Part shown: in pieces, positions 49,550 through 61,709 of the stretch
Position numbering within the stretch: position 1 is the stretch's first letter
How the letters are laid out: the number at the start of each line of letters is the position of its first letter
From: Paraburkholderia aromaticivorans
Lineage (GTDB): Bacteria > Pseudomonadota > Gammaproteobacteria > Burkholderiales > Burkholderiaceae
Assembly (NCBI RefSeq): GCF_012689525.1
Contig: NZ_CP051516.1
Coordinates: forward strand, 2,914,001-2,978,000
Direction: 5' to 3'
DNA: 64,000 bases
Program-made: the position numbers and the translations under genes
Notes under the pieces: model-generated
What the model was told of the DNA's origin: nothing
Database searches by the model: none
The model's input: the letters and a program-made list of their open reading frames with translations, nothing else

Positions 49550-50509
49550 TTACTGCTGTTCTTGTTGCTGCTTTTGCTGCTCTTCCTGTTGCTGCTGTTT
49601 CAACGCGTCCTGACGCTTCTGCTCGGCTTTCTCGGCCGCCTGCTTCTGACGCGCCTCCACGTCGGCCTTGTGCTGCGCGGCGTCCGTCTGCTTCTTCTCG
49701 AAACTCTCCTGCTTCTGCACGCGCTCCTGCGCCTTCTGCGCGCCTTGCGCACGCGCCTCGTCGAGCTTGCGCTGGAAGTCGCCCTGCTTCTGATCGTACG
49801 CCTGCTGGTTGGCCGCCGCCTGCGACGGGCTGATGCCGCGCTGCGCCTGATCCAGCGCGTGCTGACGCAGTTTGTCCTGATAGGCCTGCGCATTCGCGCT
49901 GCGCTGCGGCGCCTCGGCGGCACGCTGCGCCTGATCGATCTGATGCTGTTTCTGCTTGTCCTCGTACGCCTGCGCGTTGCGTGCGTCGTCGGCGGCACGC
50001 TGCGGCGCGCTCGCTTCGTCCTGCGCGCGCTTGATTGCGGCCTGTTCGTCACGCACACGGGCGCGCTGCGTACGCTGTTCGCCGTCGAGCGCGAGCTGTT
50101 CCTTGCGAATGTCGGCCTGCACCGAGCGCACGCTGTCGCGCGCCTTGTTCAGGCAGGAGTTGACGAAAAATTTGCTGTAGCAGTCGTGTTGAGCGACGCC
50201 GTAGCGGTAGTTGTTCTGCTCGGTGCGCTGATCGAGGACTTTTTGCCGCGCGTCGAAATCGCTATCCGGCGCTGCCGCGTTGCCGGCGCTGTCCGTGCCG
50301 TCGGCGTTCGTGGCGCCCTGCACCGTCGTGGCCTGCGCGCCCGACGCGGCGGCCACCGTCAAGGCGCCTGCGGGCCGCGCGGCGCTGCTGCTCGCCGGTG
50401 TCACCGATTGCGCCAGTGCCGGCGTGGACACCGCCAGCGCGACGGCCAGCACACACGACGCGCACGACGCGAGAAACACCCCACGAGAGAGGAACGCGGA
50501 CCTGACCAC
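49550..50509 (-). CDS. Exported Gln/Ala-rich coiled-coil protein
   Basis: About 319 residues from GTG 50509, chosen because it directly precedes a signal peptide (VFLASCASCVLAVALAVSTP, then ALAQ); the frame is open to 50650. The mature part is Ala/Ser-rich, then has two Cys (HDCYSKFFVNSCLNKARDSV). After that come repeated helices such as RNAQAYEDKQKQHQIDQAQR and SANAQAYQDKLRQHALDQAQ, ending in a Lys/Gln-rich tail. The family is unnamed; it looks like a periplasmic coiled-coil protein of Burkholderiaceae. The repeats make the length variable between strains, by inference. Confidence 0.7.
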   Translation of the reverse strand: MVRSAFLSRGVFLASCASCVLAVALAVSTPALAQSVTPASSSAARPAGALTVAAASGAQATTVQGATNADGTDSAGNAAAPDSDFDARQKVLDQRTEQNNYRYGVAQHDCYSKFFVNSCLNKARDSVRSVQADIRKEQLALDGEQRTQRARVRDEQAAIKRAQDEASAPQRAADDARNAQAYEDKQKQHQIDQAQRAAEAPQRSANAQAYQDKLRQHALDQAQRGISPSQAAANQQAYDQKQGDFQRKLDEARAQGAQKAQERVQKQESFEKKQTDAAQHKADVEARQKQAAEKAEQKRQDALKQQQQEEQQKQQQEQQ

Positions 50510-50858
50510 GGAGCGCGGCGCCGATACGAGCGAAGAGAGCGAAGAACGTGGCAAACCCGGTGCCAAACCCGGCGACAAAAACGGCGGCAGTTGTGACAAG
50601 CGAGAGACCAAGCGGGAGCCCAGGCAGTTGAGGGACAAGGAGATCGGCAACGTCGTAGAGGGTCAACGGAACATGCCCGAAATTCTATCACCCTGCGGTT
50701 GAGCCCTTTTGCATTTATGGCAAAATGCCCCGCTCCAGCAACCTGGTCGCAGCGCGCACGCTTGGCGTGCGCCGACGTGCCTCACGTGGCCGTCACGTGC
50801 CCTCACGTAGCGTCAGCGCGCGGCCCCCGAACTGAGTCCGCAGGAACATCAAGACCTT

Positions 50859-53207
50859 ATGACGGAAACCGTAGCACTCAAGATCGTACAGCGCATCGCC
50901 GCCGAACTGTCCGTCCAGCCGCGCCAGGTCGCGGCCGCGGTGCAACTTCTCGACGAAGGAGCGACTGTTCCGTTCATCGCCCGCTACCGTAAGGAAGTGA
51001 CCGACAATCTCGACGACACGCAACTGCGTAACCTCGAGGAACGCCTGCTGTATCTGCGCGAGCTGGAAGACCGGCGCGCCACGATCATCGCCAGCATCGA
51101 CGAACAGGGCAAGCTCACCGACGAGCTGCGCGCCGCGATCGAAGGTGCCGACAGCAAGCAGGTGCTGGAAGACCTGTATCTCCCGTACAAGCCGAAGCGC
51201 CGCACACGTGCGCAGATCGCCCGCGAAGCCGGCCTGCAGCCGCTTGCTGACGCGTTGCTGGCCAATCCCCTGCTCGACCCGCAAACCGAAGCCGCGGCTT
51301 ACGTGGACGCCGAGAAAGGCGTCGCCGACGTGAAAGCCGCGCTCGACGGCGCGCGCGACATTCTCTCGGAACAGTTCGGCGAAACGGCCGATCTGCTCGG
51401 CAAGCTGCGCGACTACCTGTTCAACCAGGGCGTGCTGTCGTCGAAAGTGGTGGAAGGCAAGGAAAACGCCGAAGAAGAGAAATTCCGCGACTACTACGAC
51501 TACTCGGAAACCCTCCGCACCGTGCCGTCGCATCGCGCGCTGGCGCTGTTCCGCGGCCGCAATGCGGGCGTGCTGATGGTCAAGCTGGGGCTGGGCGAGG
51601 AACTCGACGCGCAGGTGCCGCATCCGGGCGAAGCGCTGATCGCGCGCCACTTCGGCATCGCCAATCAGAACCGTCCGGCCGACAAATGGCTTGCGGATGT
51701 GTGTCGCTGGTGCTGGCGCGTGAAGGTGCAGCCGCACATCGAAAACGAACTGCTGACCAATCTGCGCGACGACGCCGAGCACGAAGCGATCCGTGTGTTC
51801 GCGCGCAACCTGAAGGACTTGTTGCTCGCGGCGCCCGCCGGACCGAAGGCCGTGATTGGGCTCGATCCGGGCATGCGCACCGGCGTGAAAGTCGCGGTGG
51901 TCGATCGGACCGGCAAGGTGCTCGCCACCGACGTGATCTACCCGCACGAGCCGCGCCGCGACTGGGACGGCTCGATCGCGAAACTCGCGCGCATGTGCGC
52001 GCAGACGCAGGCTGAACTGATCAGTATCGGCAACGGCACGGCGTCGCGTGAAACCGACAAGCTCGCGAGCGAACTGATCGCGCGTCATCCGGAGTTCAAG
52101 CTGCAGAAGATCGTCGTGTCCGAAGCGGGCGCGTCCGTGTACTCGGCCTCCGAACTCGCGGCGAAGGAATTCCCCGACATGGATGTGACGCTGCGCGGCG
52201 CGGTGTCGATTGCGCGCCGTCTGCAAGACCCGCTCGCCGAGTTGGTGAAGATCGATCCAAAGGCGATCGGCGTCGGCCAGTATCAGCACGACGTGAATCA
52301 GCGCGAGCTGGCCCGTTCGCTCGACGCAGTGGTCGAAGACTGCGTGAACGCGGTCGGCGTGGATGCGAATACCGCGTCGGTCGCCCTGCTCGCGCGCGTG
52401 TCGGGTCTGAATGCCACGCTGGCGCGCAATATCGTCGACTATCGCGATGCGAACGGTCCATTCCCGTCGCGCGCGCATCTGCGCAAGGTGCCGCGTCTGG
52501 GCGACAAGACGTTCGAGCAGGCTGCCGGGTTCCTGCGCATCAACAACGGCGAGAATCCGCTCGACCGCTCGTCGGTTCACCCGGAAGCGTATCCGGTCGT
52601 CGAACGCATGCTGGCCAAAATCAGCAAGCACGTGGGTGAAGTGCTGGGCAATCGCGACGCATTGCGCGGCCTCTCGCCGGCGGAATTCGTCGACGATCGT
52701 TTCGGCCTGCCGACCGTGCGCGACATTCTGCTCGAACTCGAAAAGCCGGGCCGTGATCCGCGTCCCGAGTTCAAGACCGCGACGTTCCGCGAAGGCGTCG
52801 AAAAGGTCAGCGATCTGACGCCGGGTATGGTGCTCGAAGGCGTCGTGACGAACGTGGCGGCATTCGGCGCGTTCATCGACATCGGCGTACATCAGGACGG
52901 TCTGGTGCACGTGTCGGCCTTGTCGACGAAGTTCATCAAGGACCCGCATGAAGTCGTCAAGGCCGGCCAGATCGTCAAGGTGAAGGTGCTGGAAGTCGAC
53001 GTGAAGCGCCAGCGTATCGCTTTGACGATGCGGATGGACGACGAGGTCGGTGTAGCGGCGGCACGCAGCGGTGGCGGCGCTCAGCAGGATCGTGGCGGCG
53101 CGGGTCGTTCGGGCGGCGGTGGACGCGGCGCGCAGCAACAGCGCTCGCGTGAGCCGGAATCGGGCGGCGCGATGGCGGCTGCGTTCGCCAAGCTCAAGCA
53201 GAAGTAA
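50859..53207 (+). CDS. tex: Tex, S1 RNA-binding transcription accessory protein
   Basis: A 782-residue protein starting [20 protein letters not shown]. The N-terminal helical region has [20 protein letters not shown]. The YqgF-like RNase H fold has [20 protein letters not shown]. Helix-hairpin-helix motifs ([20 protein letters not shown] and [20 protein letters not shown]) follow, then a C-terminal S1 domain ([20 protein letters not shown], then [15 protein letters not shown]). Tex binds nucleic acid and RNA polymerase. A Gly/Arg/Gln-rich tail follows the S1 domain. Length is normal. Confidence 0.95.
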   Translation: MTETVALKIVQRIAAELSVQPRQVAAAVQLLDEGATVPFIARYRKEVTDNLDDTQLRNLEERLLYLRELEDRRATIIASIDEQGKLTDELRAAIEGADSKQVLEDLYLPYKPKRRTRAQIAREAGLQPLADALLANPLLDPQTEAAAYVDAEKGVADVKAALDGARDILSEQFGETADLLGKLRDYLFNQGVLSSKVVEGKENAEEEKFRDYYDYSETLRTVPSHRALALFRGRNAGVLMVKLGLGEELDAQVPHPGEALIARHFGIANQNRPADKWLADVCRWCWRVKVQPHIENELLTNLRDDAEHEAIRVFARNLKDLLLAAPAGPKAVIGLDPGMRTGVKVAVVDRTGKVLATDVIYPHEPRRDWDGSIAKLARMCAQTQAELISIGNGTASRETDKLASELIARHPEFKLQKIVVSEAGASVYSASELAAKEFPDMDVTLRGAVSIARRLQDPLAELVKIDPKAIGVGQYQHDVNQRELARSLDAVVEDCVNAVGVDANTASVALLARVSGLNATLARNIVDYRDANGPFPSRAHLRKVPRLGDKTFEQAAGFLRINNGENPLDRSSVHPEAYPVVERMLAKISKHVGEVLGNRDALRGLSPAEFVDDRFGLPTVRDILLELEKPGRDPRPEFKTATFREGVEKVSDLTPGMVLEGVVTNVAAFGAFIDIGVHQDGLVHVSALSTKFIKDPHEVVKAGQIVKVKVLEVDVKRQRIALTMRMDDEVGVAAARSGGGAQQDRGGAGRSGGGGRGAQQQRSREPESGGAMAAAFAKLKQK

Positions 53208-53292
53208 TTTTCTCCTGCGTTAGAGGCGCGTGATTCGCTCACGCGCTTGTCGAGCGCTGCACGGCGCTCAATCGCTCGATCAAGCTGCAAGT

Positions 53293-53324
53293 AAAAAGCC
53301 CACGTATTCGCGTGGGCTTTTTTT
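53293..53324. terminator. Terminator after tex
   Basis: AAAAAGCCCACG, TATTCG loop, CGTGGGCTTTTTTT. Symmetric A- and T-tracts allow action on both strands, between convergent tex and kup. Confidence 0.9.
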
Positions 53325-53367
53325 CGCACTCCCTACATGCGGAGCGCTCGAACATCAGCGGCGGCGC

Positions 53368-55254
53368 TCAAATCTCGATCTTGGTCCCCAACTCCACCAC
53401 CCGATTAGCCGGAATACTGAAGAAGTCCGTCGGCTTTGCGGCATTCTGATGCATCCATGCGAACACACGTTCGCGCCACACCGACATGCCCGGCAGTTGC
53501 GTCGGCACCACCGTTTCGCGCGCGAGGAAGAATGACGTGTCCATCATCTCGAAGGTCATGTCACGGGTGCGGCCGACTTCGAGCAGCACCGCCTTCACGT
53601 CCGGCGTTTCATTGAAGCCGTAGGCCGCCTTGACGAGATACAGGCCACCGTCGATATCCTTGACCGTAACACGCTCCGAGTCGTTCACGTACGGAATATC
53701 GCGCGTCACGAAAGTCAGGAAAATGGTGCGCTCATGCAGCACCTTGTTGTGCTTCAGATTGTGCAGCAGGCTCACCGGCACGAGCGAATCGCTGCCGGTC
53801 AGATAGATCGCCGTGCCCGACACGCGATGCGGCGGATGCGCGAGCAATCCCTGCAGGAACGGCATGAGCGGAATACCGTCCGCGGCCGTGCGTTCCTTGA
53901 CGATCATGCGGCCCTTGAACCAGGTCATCAGCAGGAAGAACAGCAACGCGCCGATGCCAAGCGGCAACCACCCGCCTTCTTCCACCTTCAGCAAATTCGC
54001 GCCGAAAAATCCTAGATCGACCGTCATGAACACGCCGATGATCAGCGCCACCAGCAGCTTGTTCCAGTTCCACACGTTCACCATCACGACGCAGGCGAGA
54101 ATCGTGGTGATCACCATGGTGGCCGTCACCGCGATACCGTACGCGGCCGCGAGATTGTCCGAGCTCTTGAAGGCGATCACGATGCACAGAATGATGAACA
54201 GCAGCATCCAGTTCACCACCGGCACATAGATCTGGCCGATCGCCAGCTCCGACGTGTGCAGGATCTTCATGCGCGGCACATAGCCGAGCTGGATCGCCTG
54301 GCTCGTGAGCGAATAAGCGCCGGAAATCACAGCCTGCGAGGCGATCACGGTCGCGACGGTCGAGAGCACGACGAGCGGCAGCAACGCCCAGTCCGGCGCG
54401 AGCAGGAAGAACGGATTTTCGATGGCCTTGGGATCGTGCATCAGCAGCGCGCCCTGGCCGAAGTAGTTCAGCACCAGCGACGGCATCACCAGGAAATACC
54501 ACGCCATGCGGATCGGCTTCGCACCGAAGTGGCCCATGTCGGCGTACAGCGCTTCGGCGCCGGTCAGCACCAGCACGACCGAGCCGAGCACCACGTAGGC
54601 CTGCAGCACATGCGCTGCCATAAAGGTGTAGGCGTAATACGGGTTCAACGCGCGGATCACATTCGGCGACTGCAGGATATGCCACAGGCCGAGCACCGCG
54701 AGCACGATGAACCACACCACCATGATCGGACCGAACAGCCGGCCGACCATCGCCGTGCCGTGCCGTTGAATCCAGAACAGCAGCACGAGGATCACCATGG
54801 TGAGCGGCAGCACCAGATGCGACAGATGCGGCGCGGCGATCTCCAGACCCTCGACTGCCGAGATCACCGAAATGGCCGGCGTGATCACCGCGTCGCCATA
54901 GAACATGCAGGCACCGAAAATGCCGAGCATCACCAGCAAGCCGGCCATTTTCGACTTCTCGTCGAGCGAGCGCAGCGCCAGCGCCATCAGCGCGAGCACA
55001 CCGCCTTCGCCGTTATTGTCCGCGCGCATCACGAACAGGACATATTTGATGCCGACCACGATCACGATCGCCCAGAACAGCAGCGAGATCACACCCAGAA
55101 TTGATTGATCGGTCAGCGGAATGCCGTGAGAAGGGCTGAAGGCTTCTTTCAGCGAGTACAACGGGCTCGTGCCGATATCGCCGAACACCACTCCGATCGC
55201 AGCGAGAGCGAGGGAAGGCAGAGGCTGTTTGTGCACGTGATTGTTATCTGTCAT
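53368..55254 (-). CDS. kup: Low-affinity potassium transporter Kup
   Basis: A 628-residue inner-membrane K+ uptake protein. The family start is clear: [20 protein letters not shown], then LYSLKEAF. About twelve transmembrane helices follow (for example [39 protein letters not shown]). The C-terminal cytoplasmic part is [20 protein letters not shown]. Length and motifs are normal. It stands alone between terminators. Confidence 0.95.
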   Translation of the reverse strand: MTDNNHVHKQPLPSLALAAIGVVFGDIGTSPLYSLKEAFSPSHGIPLTDQSILGVISLLFWAIVIVVGIKYVLFVMRADNNGEGGVLALMALALRSLDEKSKMAGLLVMLGIFGACMFYGDAVITPAISVISAVEGLEIAAPHLSHLVLPLTMVILVLLFWIQRHGTAMVGRLFGPIMVVWFIVLAVLGLWHILQSPNVIRALNPYYAYTFMAAHVLQAYVVLGSVVLVLTGAEALYADMGHFGAKPIRMAWYFLVMPSLVLNYFGQGALLMHDPKAIENPFFLLAPDWALLPLVVLSTVATVIASQAVISGAYSLTSQAIQLGYVPRMKILHTSELAIGQIYVPVVNWMLLFIILCIVIAFKSSDNLAAAYGIAVTATMVITTILACVVMVNVWNWNKLLVALIIGVFMTVDLGFFGANLLKVEEGGWLPLGIGALLFFLLMTWFKGRMIVKERTAADGIPLMPFLQGLLAHPPHRVSGTAIYLTGSDSLVPVSLLHNLKHNKVLHERTIFLTFVTRDIPYVNDSERVTVKDIDGGLYLVKAAYGFNETPDVKAVLLEVGRTRDMTFEMMDTSFFLARETVVPTQLPGMSVWRERVFAWMHQNAAKPTDFFSIPANRVVELGTKIEI

Positions 55255-55452
55255 AAACGCGAGGAAATCCGTTCCCTGAGCCGAAAAACGATCGCCATTC
55301 TAAACTGCCAGCATGGCGCCGCCCGGCTTGTTGTGGATACACCACGTGATGGTCCGCGCAGTGTAGCACTGCGATATAAGCGCGTCTGCTTCGCGAGCCG
55401 CATTGCCGGCAGCGGCGATGCGCGGTTTGCGAAGCGCACGCACGGCCCGCAC

Positions 55453-55487
55453 ATAAAAAAACGGAGCCCAATGGGCTCCGTTTTGCG
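55453..55487. terminator. Terminator downstream of the phosphoribosyltransferase operon
   Basis: AAAAAACGGAGCCC, AATG-type loop, GGGCTCCGTTTT. It lies about 60 bases after the minus-strand phosphoribosyltransferase stop and would end the leftward purA operon. Confidence 0.85.
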
Positions 55488-55545
55488 AGACTACGCAAGG
55501 TACGGCGCGAGGTACGACGCAACACGTACGGCGCCGAAGTGCGCA

Positions 55546-56136
55546 TCACTCCCCCGACGACTCCTGCGCTTGCTGCATACCGCGCTTGATCCACGCGCCG
55601 AGGTTATGCGGACGAACCGTGTCCCATTCCTCGAACGGCTGATGGATCCACGGATTGGTGGGCAGATACTGCACGTGATAGTCGGGCTTCACCTTCGAGC
55701 AGCCCTTGTACCAGAGCACTGCCGAACGCACCGCGGTGATCGCCGGATAACGCTCTTTCAGATGCTGCTGAACACGCGCGAGCGTCACGCCCGAGTCGAC
55801 CAGGTCGTCGACCAGCAGCACGTTGCCGTGCAGTTCGCCGCGCGTCATGGTGATGTATTGCGCGATGTCGAGCTCGCCCTGCTCCGTGCCGGCCGCTTCA
55901 CGATACGAACTCGTGGCGAGAATCGCCAACGGCAGATCGTAAATGCGCGAGAGCTGATCGCCGACGCGCAGACCGCCGCGCGCGAGGCACAAGATCTTGT
56001 CGAACTTCCAGCCCGACTCGTGCACCTGCAACGCCAACAGTTCAATCAGCCGGTGATATTCGTCCCAGCCGACCCATAGGTTCTTGTCGTCGTTGCGCGG
56101 ATCTTTCATCGCAATCATGGGTACACCTTGCACCAT
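55546..56136 (-). CDS. Purine phosphoribosyltransferase (hypoxanthine/xanthine-guanine type)
   Basis: A 196-residue protein with a PRPP-binding loop, VLLVDDLVDSGVTLARVQQH, and the earlier FDKILCLARGGLRVGDQLSR. These salvage enzymes join PRPP with a purine base. It begins three bases after the purA stop, so both genes of purine metabolism form an operon. The start may be ATG 56136 or, seven codons in, ATG 56118; both have an AAGG upstream. The exact base specificity cannot be read from the sequence. Confidence 0.88.
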   Translation of the reverse strand: MVQGVPMIAMKDPRNDDKNLWVGWDEYHRLIELLALQVHESGWKFDKILCLARGGLRVGDQLSRIYDLPLAILATSSYREAAGTEQGELDIAQYITMTRGELHGNVLLVDDLVDSGVTLARVQQHLKERYPAITAVRSAVLWYKGCSKVKPDYHVQYLPTNPWIHQPFEEWDTVRPHNLGAWIKRGMQQAQESSGE

Positions 56137-56139
56137 GGC

Positions 56140-57516
<1,377 letters not shown>

Positions 57517-57701
57517 CTACCTATGTTCGCGGAACCTTCCGAATTTTTCCGTTTCCGCTCAACGGTATGCACGTTATGTTGGGTATTGCGAAAGTAGCGC
57601 GGCCGGTGGCCGCGCCGCGTTTTAACGACACGTTCGACGCCGTCTGACATGCCCCGAGGATCGCCCTTGGGCGGGTCTAACAGAAAACTAAAGGAGCGCG
57701 C

Positions 57702-58853
57702 TCAGGCGCGCGGTTCGACGACCCAATTACCGTTGCGCTCGACCAACACGCGGTCGAATGCGAATTCGTCCAGATCGTGTTCATGGCCGGGCAGCGCCTG
57801 AATCACGATTTCGCCGGCATCGCGCAACGCGGCGACGCTCACGCGCAGTGCTTCGTCGTGCTGCCACGGCGCGAGAATCGCGCTGCTACGCGCTTCGACC
57901 GGCGAAATCCGCGCCACTTCGCGCAAATCGAGCGAAAAGCCGGTTGCCGCCCGCGCACGGCCGTACGCCTGGCCCACGTGGTCGTAACGGCCGCCACGCG
58001 CTACCGCGTTCGGCACGCCGTCCACATACGCCGAGAACATCACGCCGCTGTGGTAAGCATAGCCGCGCAGATCGGCGAGATCGATCATCACTTCGGCGCC
58101 GTCCACCTGGCTCGCGAGGAACGCGAGGTCGTCGAGCGCGCGGGCGATGGCCGGCGCGTTCGGCAAGCGTGCGCGGGCTTCGTCGAGCACCGAGGCGTCG
58201 CCGTACAGCGTGGGCAGCGCGCGCAAGGCTTCGCGGATCACCGGCGTAAGCTTGGCCGTCAATTCGACGAGACGCGGCACGTCCTTGCCCGCCAGCGCGT
58301 CGTAAAGCGACTGCCCGAGTTCGGCCGCGGCCGGCTCGGCTTCGATCAGCGCCGCGAGCACGCCCGCGTGGCACAGATCGAGGCGCACTTTCGCGAGGCC
58401 GGCCAGACGCAGCGCGTCGAGCATCAGTTGCTGAATTTCCAGGTCCGCTTCGAGGCCGGCGTGACCGTAGATTTCCGCGCCGATCTGGATCTGCTCGCGC
58501 GTGGCATGCAGGCCGCGCGGACGCGTATGCGCGACGTTGCCGGCATAGCAAAGACGCGTCACGCCCTGGCGATTCAGCAGATGCGCGTCGATGCGCGCGA
58601 CCTGCGGCGTGATGTCCGCGCGCAGACCGAGCGTGCGCCCGGACAGTTGATCGACCAGTTTGAAGGTCCGCAGATTCAGATCGTGTCCGCCGCCGGTCAG
58701 CAGCGACTCGATGTATTCGAGCAACGGCGGCATGACCATCTCGTAGCCGTACGAACGGAAACGGTCCAGCAAATGGCGCCGCAATTCTTCGATCTTGCGG
58801 GCTTCCGACGGCAGCACGTCGGCAATATTTTCGGGAAGTAACCAGGTCGACAT
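57702..58853 (-). CDS. hisZ: ATP phosphoribosyltransferase regulatory subunit HisZ
   Basis: A 383-residue HisRS-like protein that forms the first histidine-biosynthesis enzyme with short-form HisG. Class II synthetase motifs are visible: [40 protein letters not shown] and [20 protein letters not shown]. It is shorter than HisRS and lacks the anticodon-binding domain, as expected for HisZ. In this group it lies between the hfl genes and purA, apart from the main his operon. Confidence 0.95.
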   Translation of the reverse strand: MSTWLLPENIADVLPSEARKIEELRRHLLDRFRSYGYEMVMPPLLEYIESLLTGGGHDLNLRTFKLVDQLSGRTLGLRADITPQVARIDAHLLNRQGVTRLCYAGNVAHTRPRGLHATREQIQIGAEIYGHAGLEADLEIQQLMLDALRLAGLAKVRLDLCHAGVLAALIEAEPAAAELGQSLYDALAGKDVPRLVELTAKLTPVIREALRALPTLYGDASVLDEARARLPNAPAIARALDDLAFLASQVDGAEVMIDLADLRGYAYHSGVMFSAYVDGVPNAVARGGRYDHVGQAYGRARAATGFSLDLREVARISPVEARSSAILAPWQHDEALRVSVAALRDAGEIVIQALPGHEHDLDEFAFDRVLVERNGNWVVEPRA

Positions 58854-59117
58854 CGATACAGTCCTACGACGTTGAACACGGCGGCTGGGTGCGCCGGTAA
58901 GTGAGTGTGAATGGCGGGCGGCGGCTCGATTTTGGCGGCCATCGCGGGCGTCTGAATTGCTTGCAACGACCGCATCCGGCTTTTGGCCGCAGGGCGATGC
59001 ACGACCCGGCGTTCAGAGCACCGCGGACAATGGCGGCGGGTCGCGTCCGGCCGCGGGTGATCGCGGGCTGATCGCACGCGCCGTCGGACCGCGAGGCCGC
59101 CGGCAAAACAAGCCCCT

Positions 59118-59309
59118 TCAGGTCACGACAAACAGCAGGATCAGCCCGAGCACCATCACGATCAGGCCGCCCACGCGAATCTGATGCGGCGGCCGTTCCG
59201 CTATTTTACGGAACGTGTCGCGCCAGGCGCTCGGAAAAACGAAGGGAAACATTCCCTCGATAATCAGCATCAACGCGATCGCGAGCAGTAACGAGCCGGC
59301 TATATCCAT
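59118..59309 (-). CDS. DUF2065 small inner-membrane protein
   Basis: A 63-residue protein with two transmembrane helices (LLLAIALMLIIEGMFPFVFP and VGGLIVMVLGLILLFVV) separated by WRDTFRKIAERPPHQIR. This is the DUF2065 layout, regularly found downstream of hflC, as here (gap 44 bases). Function unknown, possibly associated with the HflKC complex. Confidence 0.88.
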   Translation of the reverse strand: MDIAGSLLLAIALMLIIEGMFPFVFPSAWRDTFRKIAERPPHQIRVGGLIVMVLGLILLFVVT

Positions 59310-59353
59310 GCGAATTAAAGGGCCGCGATACGGATGCCGCGGCGTTCCGGTTA

Positions 59354-60256
59354 TCAGGGTTTGCGCGGGACCGCGGGAGCGTCCGGGGCGGCGCCGCCGG
59401 TCGGGCTACGCATGAAGCGGAAGAACTCGTTGCTCGGATCGACCACGATCACGTCGCCCGGCTTGAAGGTGTTCTTGTACGCCTGCATGCTTTGATAGAA
59501 CTGATAGAACTGCGGGTCGCTGCCGTAAGCATCGGCAGCGATTTGCGCTGCCTTGGCATCGCCTTCGCCCTTGATGGTCTGCGCCTGACGATAACCGTCC
59601 GCGAGAATCGCCTGTTGCTGGCCGACCGCGTCTTCCTTGATCTTGTCGGCTTCGGCGGTGCCCTTCGCGCGTTCGTCGGCCGCGACTTGCTGGCGCGCGG
59701 CGATCATGCGTTTGTAGACCGAATCCGCCATCGACGCGGGGAAATCGACGCGCGTCAACTGCACGTCGACCACCGACACGCCGAGCGATGCCGCCGCTTT
59801 GTCCATCGCGGCGCGCGCTTCGTCGGCGACGGCCTGTTGCCTCGCGAGCGCGTCGGACAGCGTGACTTTCGCGAACGCATCGCCGAGCGCGCTGCGCGAC
59901 AGCAACGCGAGCCGGTCCGGCAGGCTCTGCGCATCGCCTCGGGTTTCAGCGAGCAGCTTGAGCGGATCGGTCACGCGGTATTTGAGGACCGGGTTCGCCA
60001 GCAGATCGATTTTGTCGGACGTCACGTAGCGGTCTTCGTCCGGTGCGTCGAGCGACTGGATGCGGTTATCGACCAGCGTGACCGTTTGCAACGGCGGCGG
60101 CAACTTTACATGTAGACCAGGTCCGAGCAGGCTCGGCGCCTCGTCGCCATGCGAGGACAGCACGGCCATGTGGCGCTGATCGACGACGAACACCATCGAC
60201 GAAGCGGCGAACAGCACGATGACGACAGCCACGACGAGCGCAATGATCTTGTTCAT
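59354..60256 (-). CDS. hflC: HflC, protease modulator
   Basis: A 300-residue SPFH/prohibitin-family protein: N-terminal anchor MNKIIALVVAVVIVLFAASS, then VFVVDQRHMAVLSSHGDE, VTDPLKLLAETRGDAQSLPD, VDVQLTRVDFPASMADSVYK and the coiled coil RMIAARQQVAADERAKGTAE. With HflK it forms a periplasm-facing membrane cage that restrains the FtsH protease. It starts 12 bases after hflK. Confidence 0.95.
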   Translation of the reverse strand: MNKIIALVVAVVIVLFAASSMVFVVDQRHMAVLSSHGDEAPSLLGPGLHVKLPPPLQTVTLVDNRIQSLDAPDEDRYVTSDKIDLLANPVLKYRVTDPLKLLAETRGDAQSLPDRLALLSRSALGDAFAKVTLSDALARQQAVADEARAAMDKAAASLGVSVVDVQLTRVDFPASMADSVYKRMIAARQQVAADERAKGTAEADKIKEDAVGQQQAILADGYRQAQTIKGEGDAKAAQIAADAYGSDPQFYQFYQSMQAYKNTFKPGDVIVVDPSNEFFRFMRSPTGGAAPDAPAVPRKP

Positions 60257-60268
60257 GATGTGCGCTCC

Positions 60269-61660
60269 TTATTGAACGTCGTCTTCGCGCATACGGCTGC
60301 GGAAGGAGTCGCGTGAACGCAGCGCGTCGCTGCTGGCTGCGGCCTGGCTGGCCGGTGCGGCAGATGCCGAGGCCGCGGCGCCGGTTGCGGACGCAGACGG
60401 TGTAGCCAAAGGCGACGCGGGACTGCTCGCCGCTTGCGGCACGGCAGCGGCTGCGGCGCCTGCGGTCGCACCTGAGGCAGCGGCCGCGTCGGCGACCCGC
60501 TGGCGAGTCTGCTCGACCAGCTTGTCGAGCGGCAGATACAGCACGTTGTTGCCGCTCTTGCTGTCCACATACACCTTGGTCGTATTCGAATAGATCTGCT
60601 GCATGGTGTCCAGGTACATGCGCTCGCGAACCACAGCGGGCGCTTTCGAGTACTGCGCGTAGACCTGCTTGAAGCGCTCGGCGTCGCCTTGTGCCTGGGC
60701 CACTGTCTTGTCGCTGTAGGTTTTCGCTTGGTCGATCTGGCGAGCCACGTCGGCTTGCGCGCGCGGCAGAAGATCCGCGGTATAGGCTTCGGCATCGCGT
60801 TTCGCACGGTCATTTTCCTGACGGACTTTCGCGGCGTCGTCGAATGCGGCCTGCACCCGGTCGGGCACCTGCACGCCCTGGATCGTCACACCGGTCACGG
60901 CGAGTCCGGATTGATATTCATCCAGGGACTGCTGGATCGCCGCCATCAGTTGCTGGCGAATTGTTTCGCGATCCTGATAGAGGATGTCATTGGTGCTGCG
61001 CGCGCCGACGATGCTGCGCACCGCCGCCTGGGCCGCCTGCATCACGCCCTGATCGGGATCGACGCTGCGGAACAGGTAGTCGGTCGGCTTCTTCACCTGG
61101 TATTGCACCGCGAAGCGCACGTCGACGATATCCGCGTCGTGCGTGAGCATCGACGCGTCTTTCACATTCGCGAGCCGCACCACATTGTTGCGGCCGACTT
61201 CCACCTGGCGGATCTGGCCGATATTAACGAGTTCATGCGCTTCGAACGGAAACGGCAGACGCCAGTGCACACCTTGCCCCGCCGTGTAGCGATACTTGCC
61301 GAACTGCATCACCACGCCGGCCTGGCCGTCCTGCACGACGAACACGCCGCTGCCGAGATAAATGGCCAGCAGCACGCCGATCACGATGCCCACGCCGATG
61401 CGTGCGCCACGACCGTTGTCGGGACGGCCGCCGCCCGCACCGCCGCCCTTGCGGTTGAACACGCGGCTCAAACGGCGGTTGAAATCGCGCCACATCTCGT
61501 CGAGATCGGGCGGGCCCTCACCGTCTTTGGTCGGCGGACGCTTGGGCTCGTTGGGACGTTGCCGGTCGCCATTGCCGTCTCCCCGGCCCCAGCGCGGATC
61601 GTTCAGTGACAGCATGGCGCGCATGCGCAGCCAGATACTCCGCTCGTTGTAATCGTTCAC
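60269..61660 (-). CDS. hflK: HflK, FtsH protease modulator
   Basis: A 463-residue SPFH protein. A Gly/Arg/Asp-rich cytoplasmic start (LNDPRWGRGDGNGDRQRPNE, then DLDEMWRDFNRRLSRVF) precedes the membrane anchor GVGIVIGVLLAIYLGSGVFV. The SPFH domain includes VVRLANVKDASMLTHDADIV and VDVRFAVQYQVKKPTDYLFR. A coiled coil and a long Ala-rich tail follow. It forms an operon with hflX upstream (49-base gap) and hflC downstream. Confidence 0.95.
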   Translation of the reverse strand: MNDYNERSIWLRMRAMLSLNDPRWGRGDGNGDRQRPNEPKRPPTKDGEGPPDLDEMWRDFNRRLSRVFNRKGGGAGGGRPDNGRGARIGVGIVIGVLLAIYLGSGVFVVQDGQAGVVMQFGKYRYTAGQGVHWRLPFPFEAHELVNIGQIRQVEVGRNNVVRLANVKDASMLTHDADIVDVRFAVQYQVKKPTDYLFRSVDPDQGVMQAAQAAVRSIVGARSTNDILYQDRETIRQQLMAAIQQSLDEYQSGLAVTGVTIQGVQVPDRVQAAFDDAAKVRQENDRAKRDAEAYTADLLPRAQADVARQIDQAKTYSDKTVAQAQGDAERFKQVYAQYSKAPAVVRERMYLDTMQQIYSNTTKVYVDSKSGNNVLYLPLDKLVEQTRQRVADAAAASGATAGAAAAAVPQAASSPASPLATPSASATGAAASASAAPASQAAASSDALRSRDSFRSRMREDDVQ

Positions 61661-61709
61661 CTGTGTTCGTTCACCAGAGTAGACAGCGGGTCAGTGCAAT
61701 TGGAACGGG

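Noticed and set aside
50793..53138. A 781-codon minus-strand frame opposite tex
   Set aside because: Same mirror-frame effect. Tex is complete and conserved on the plus strand.
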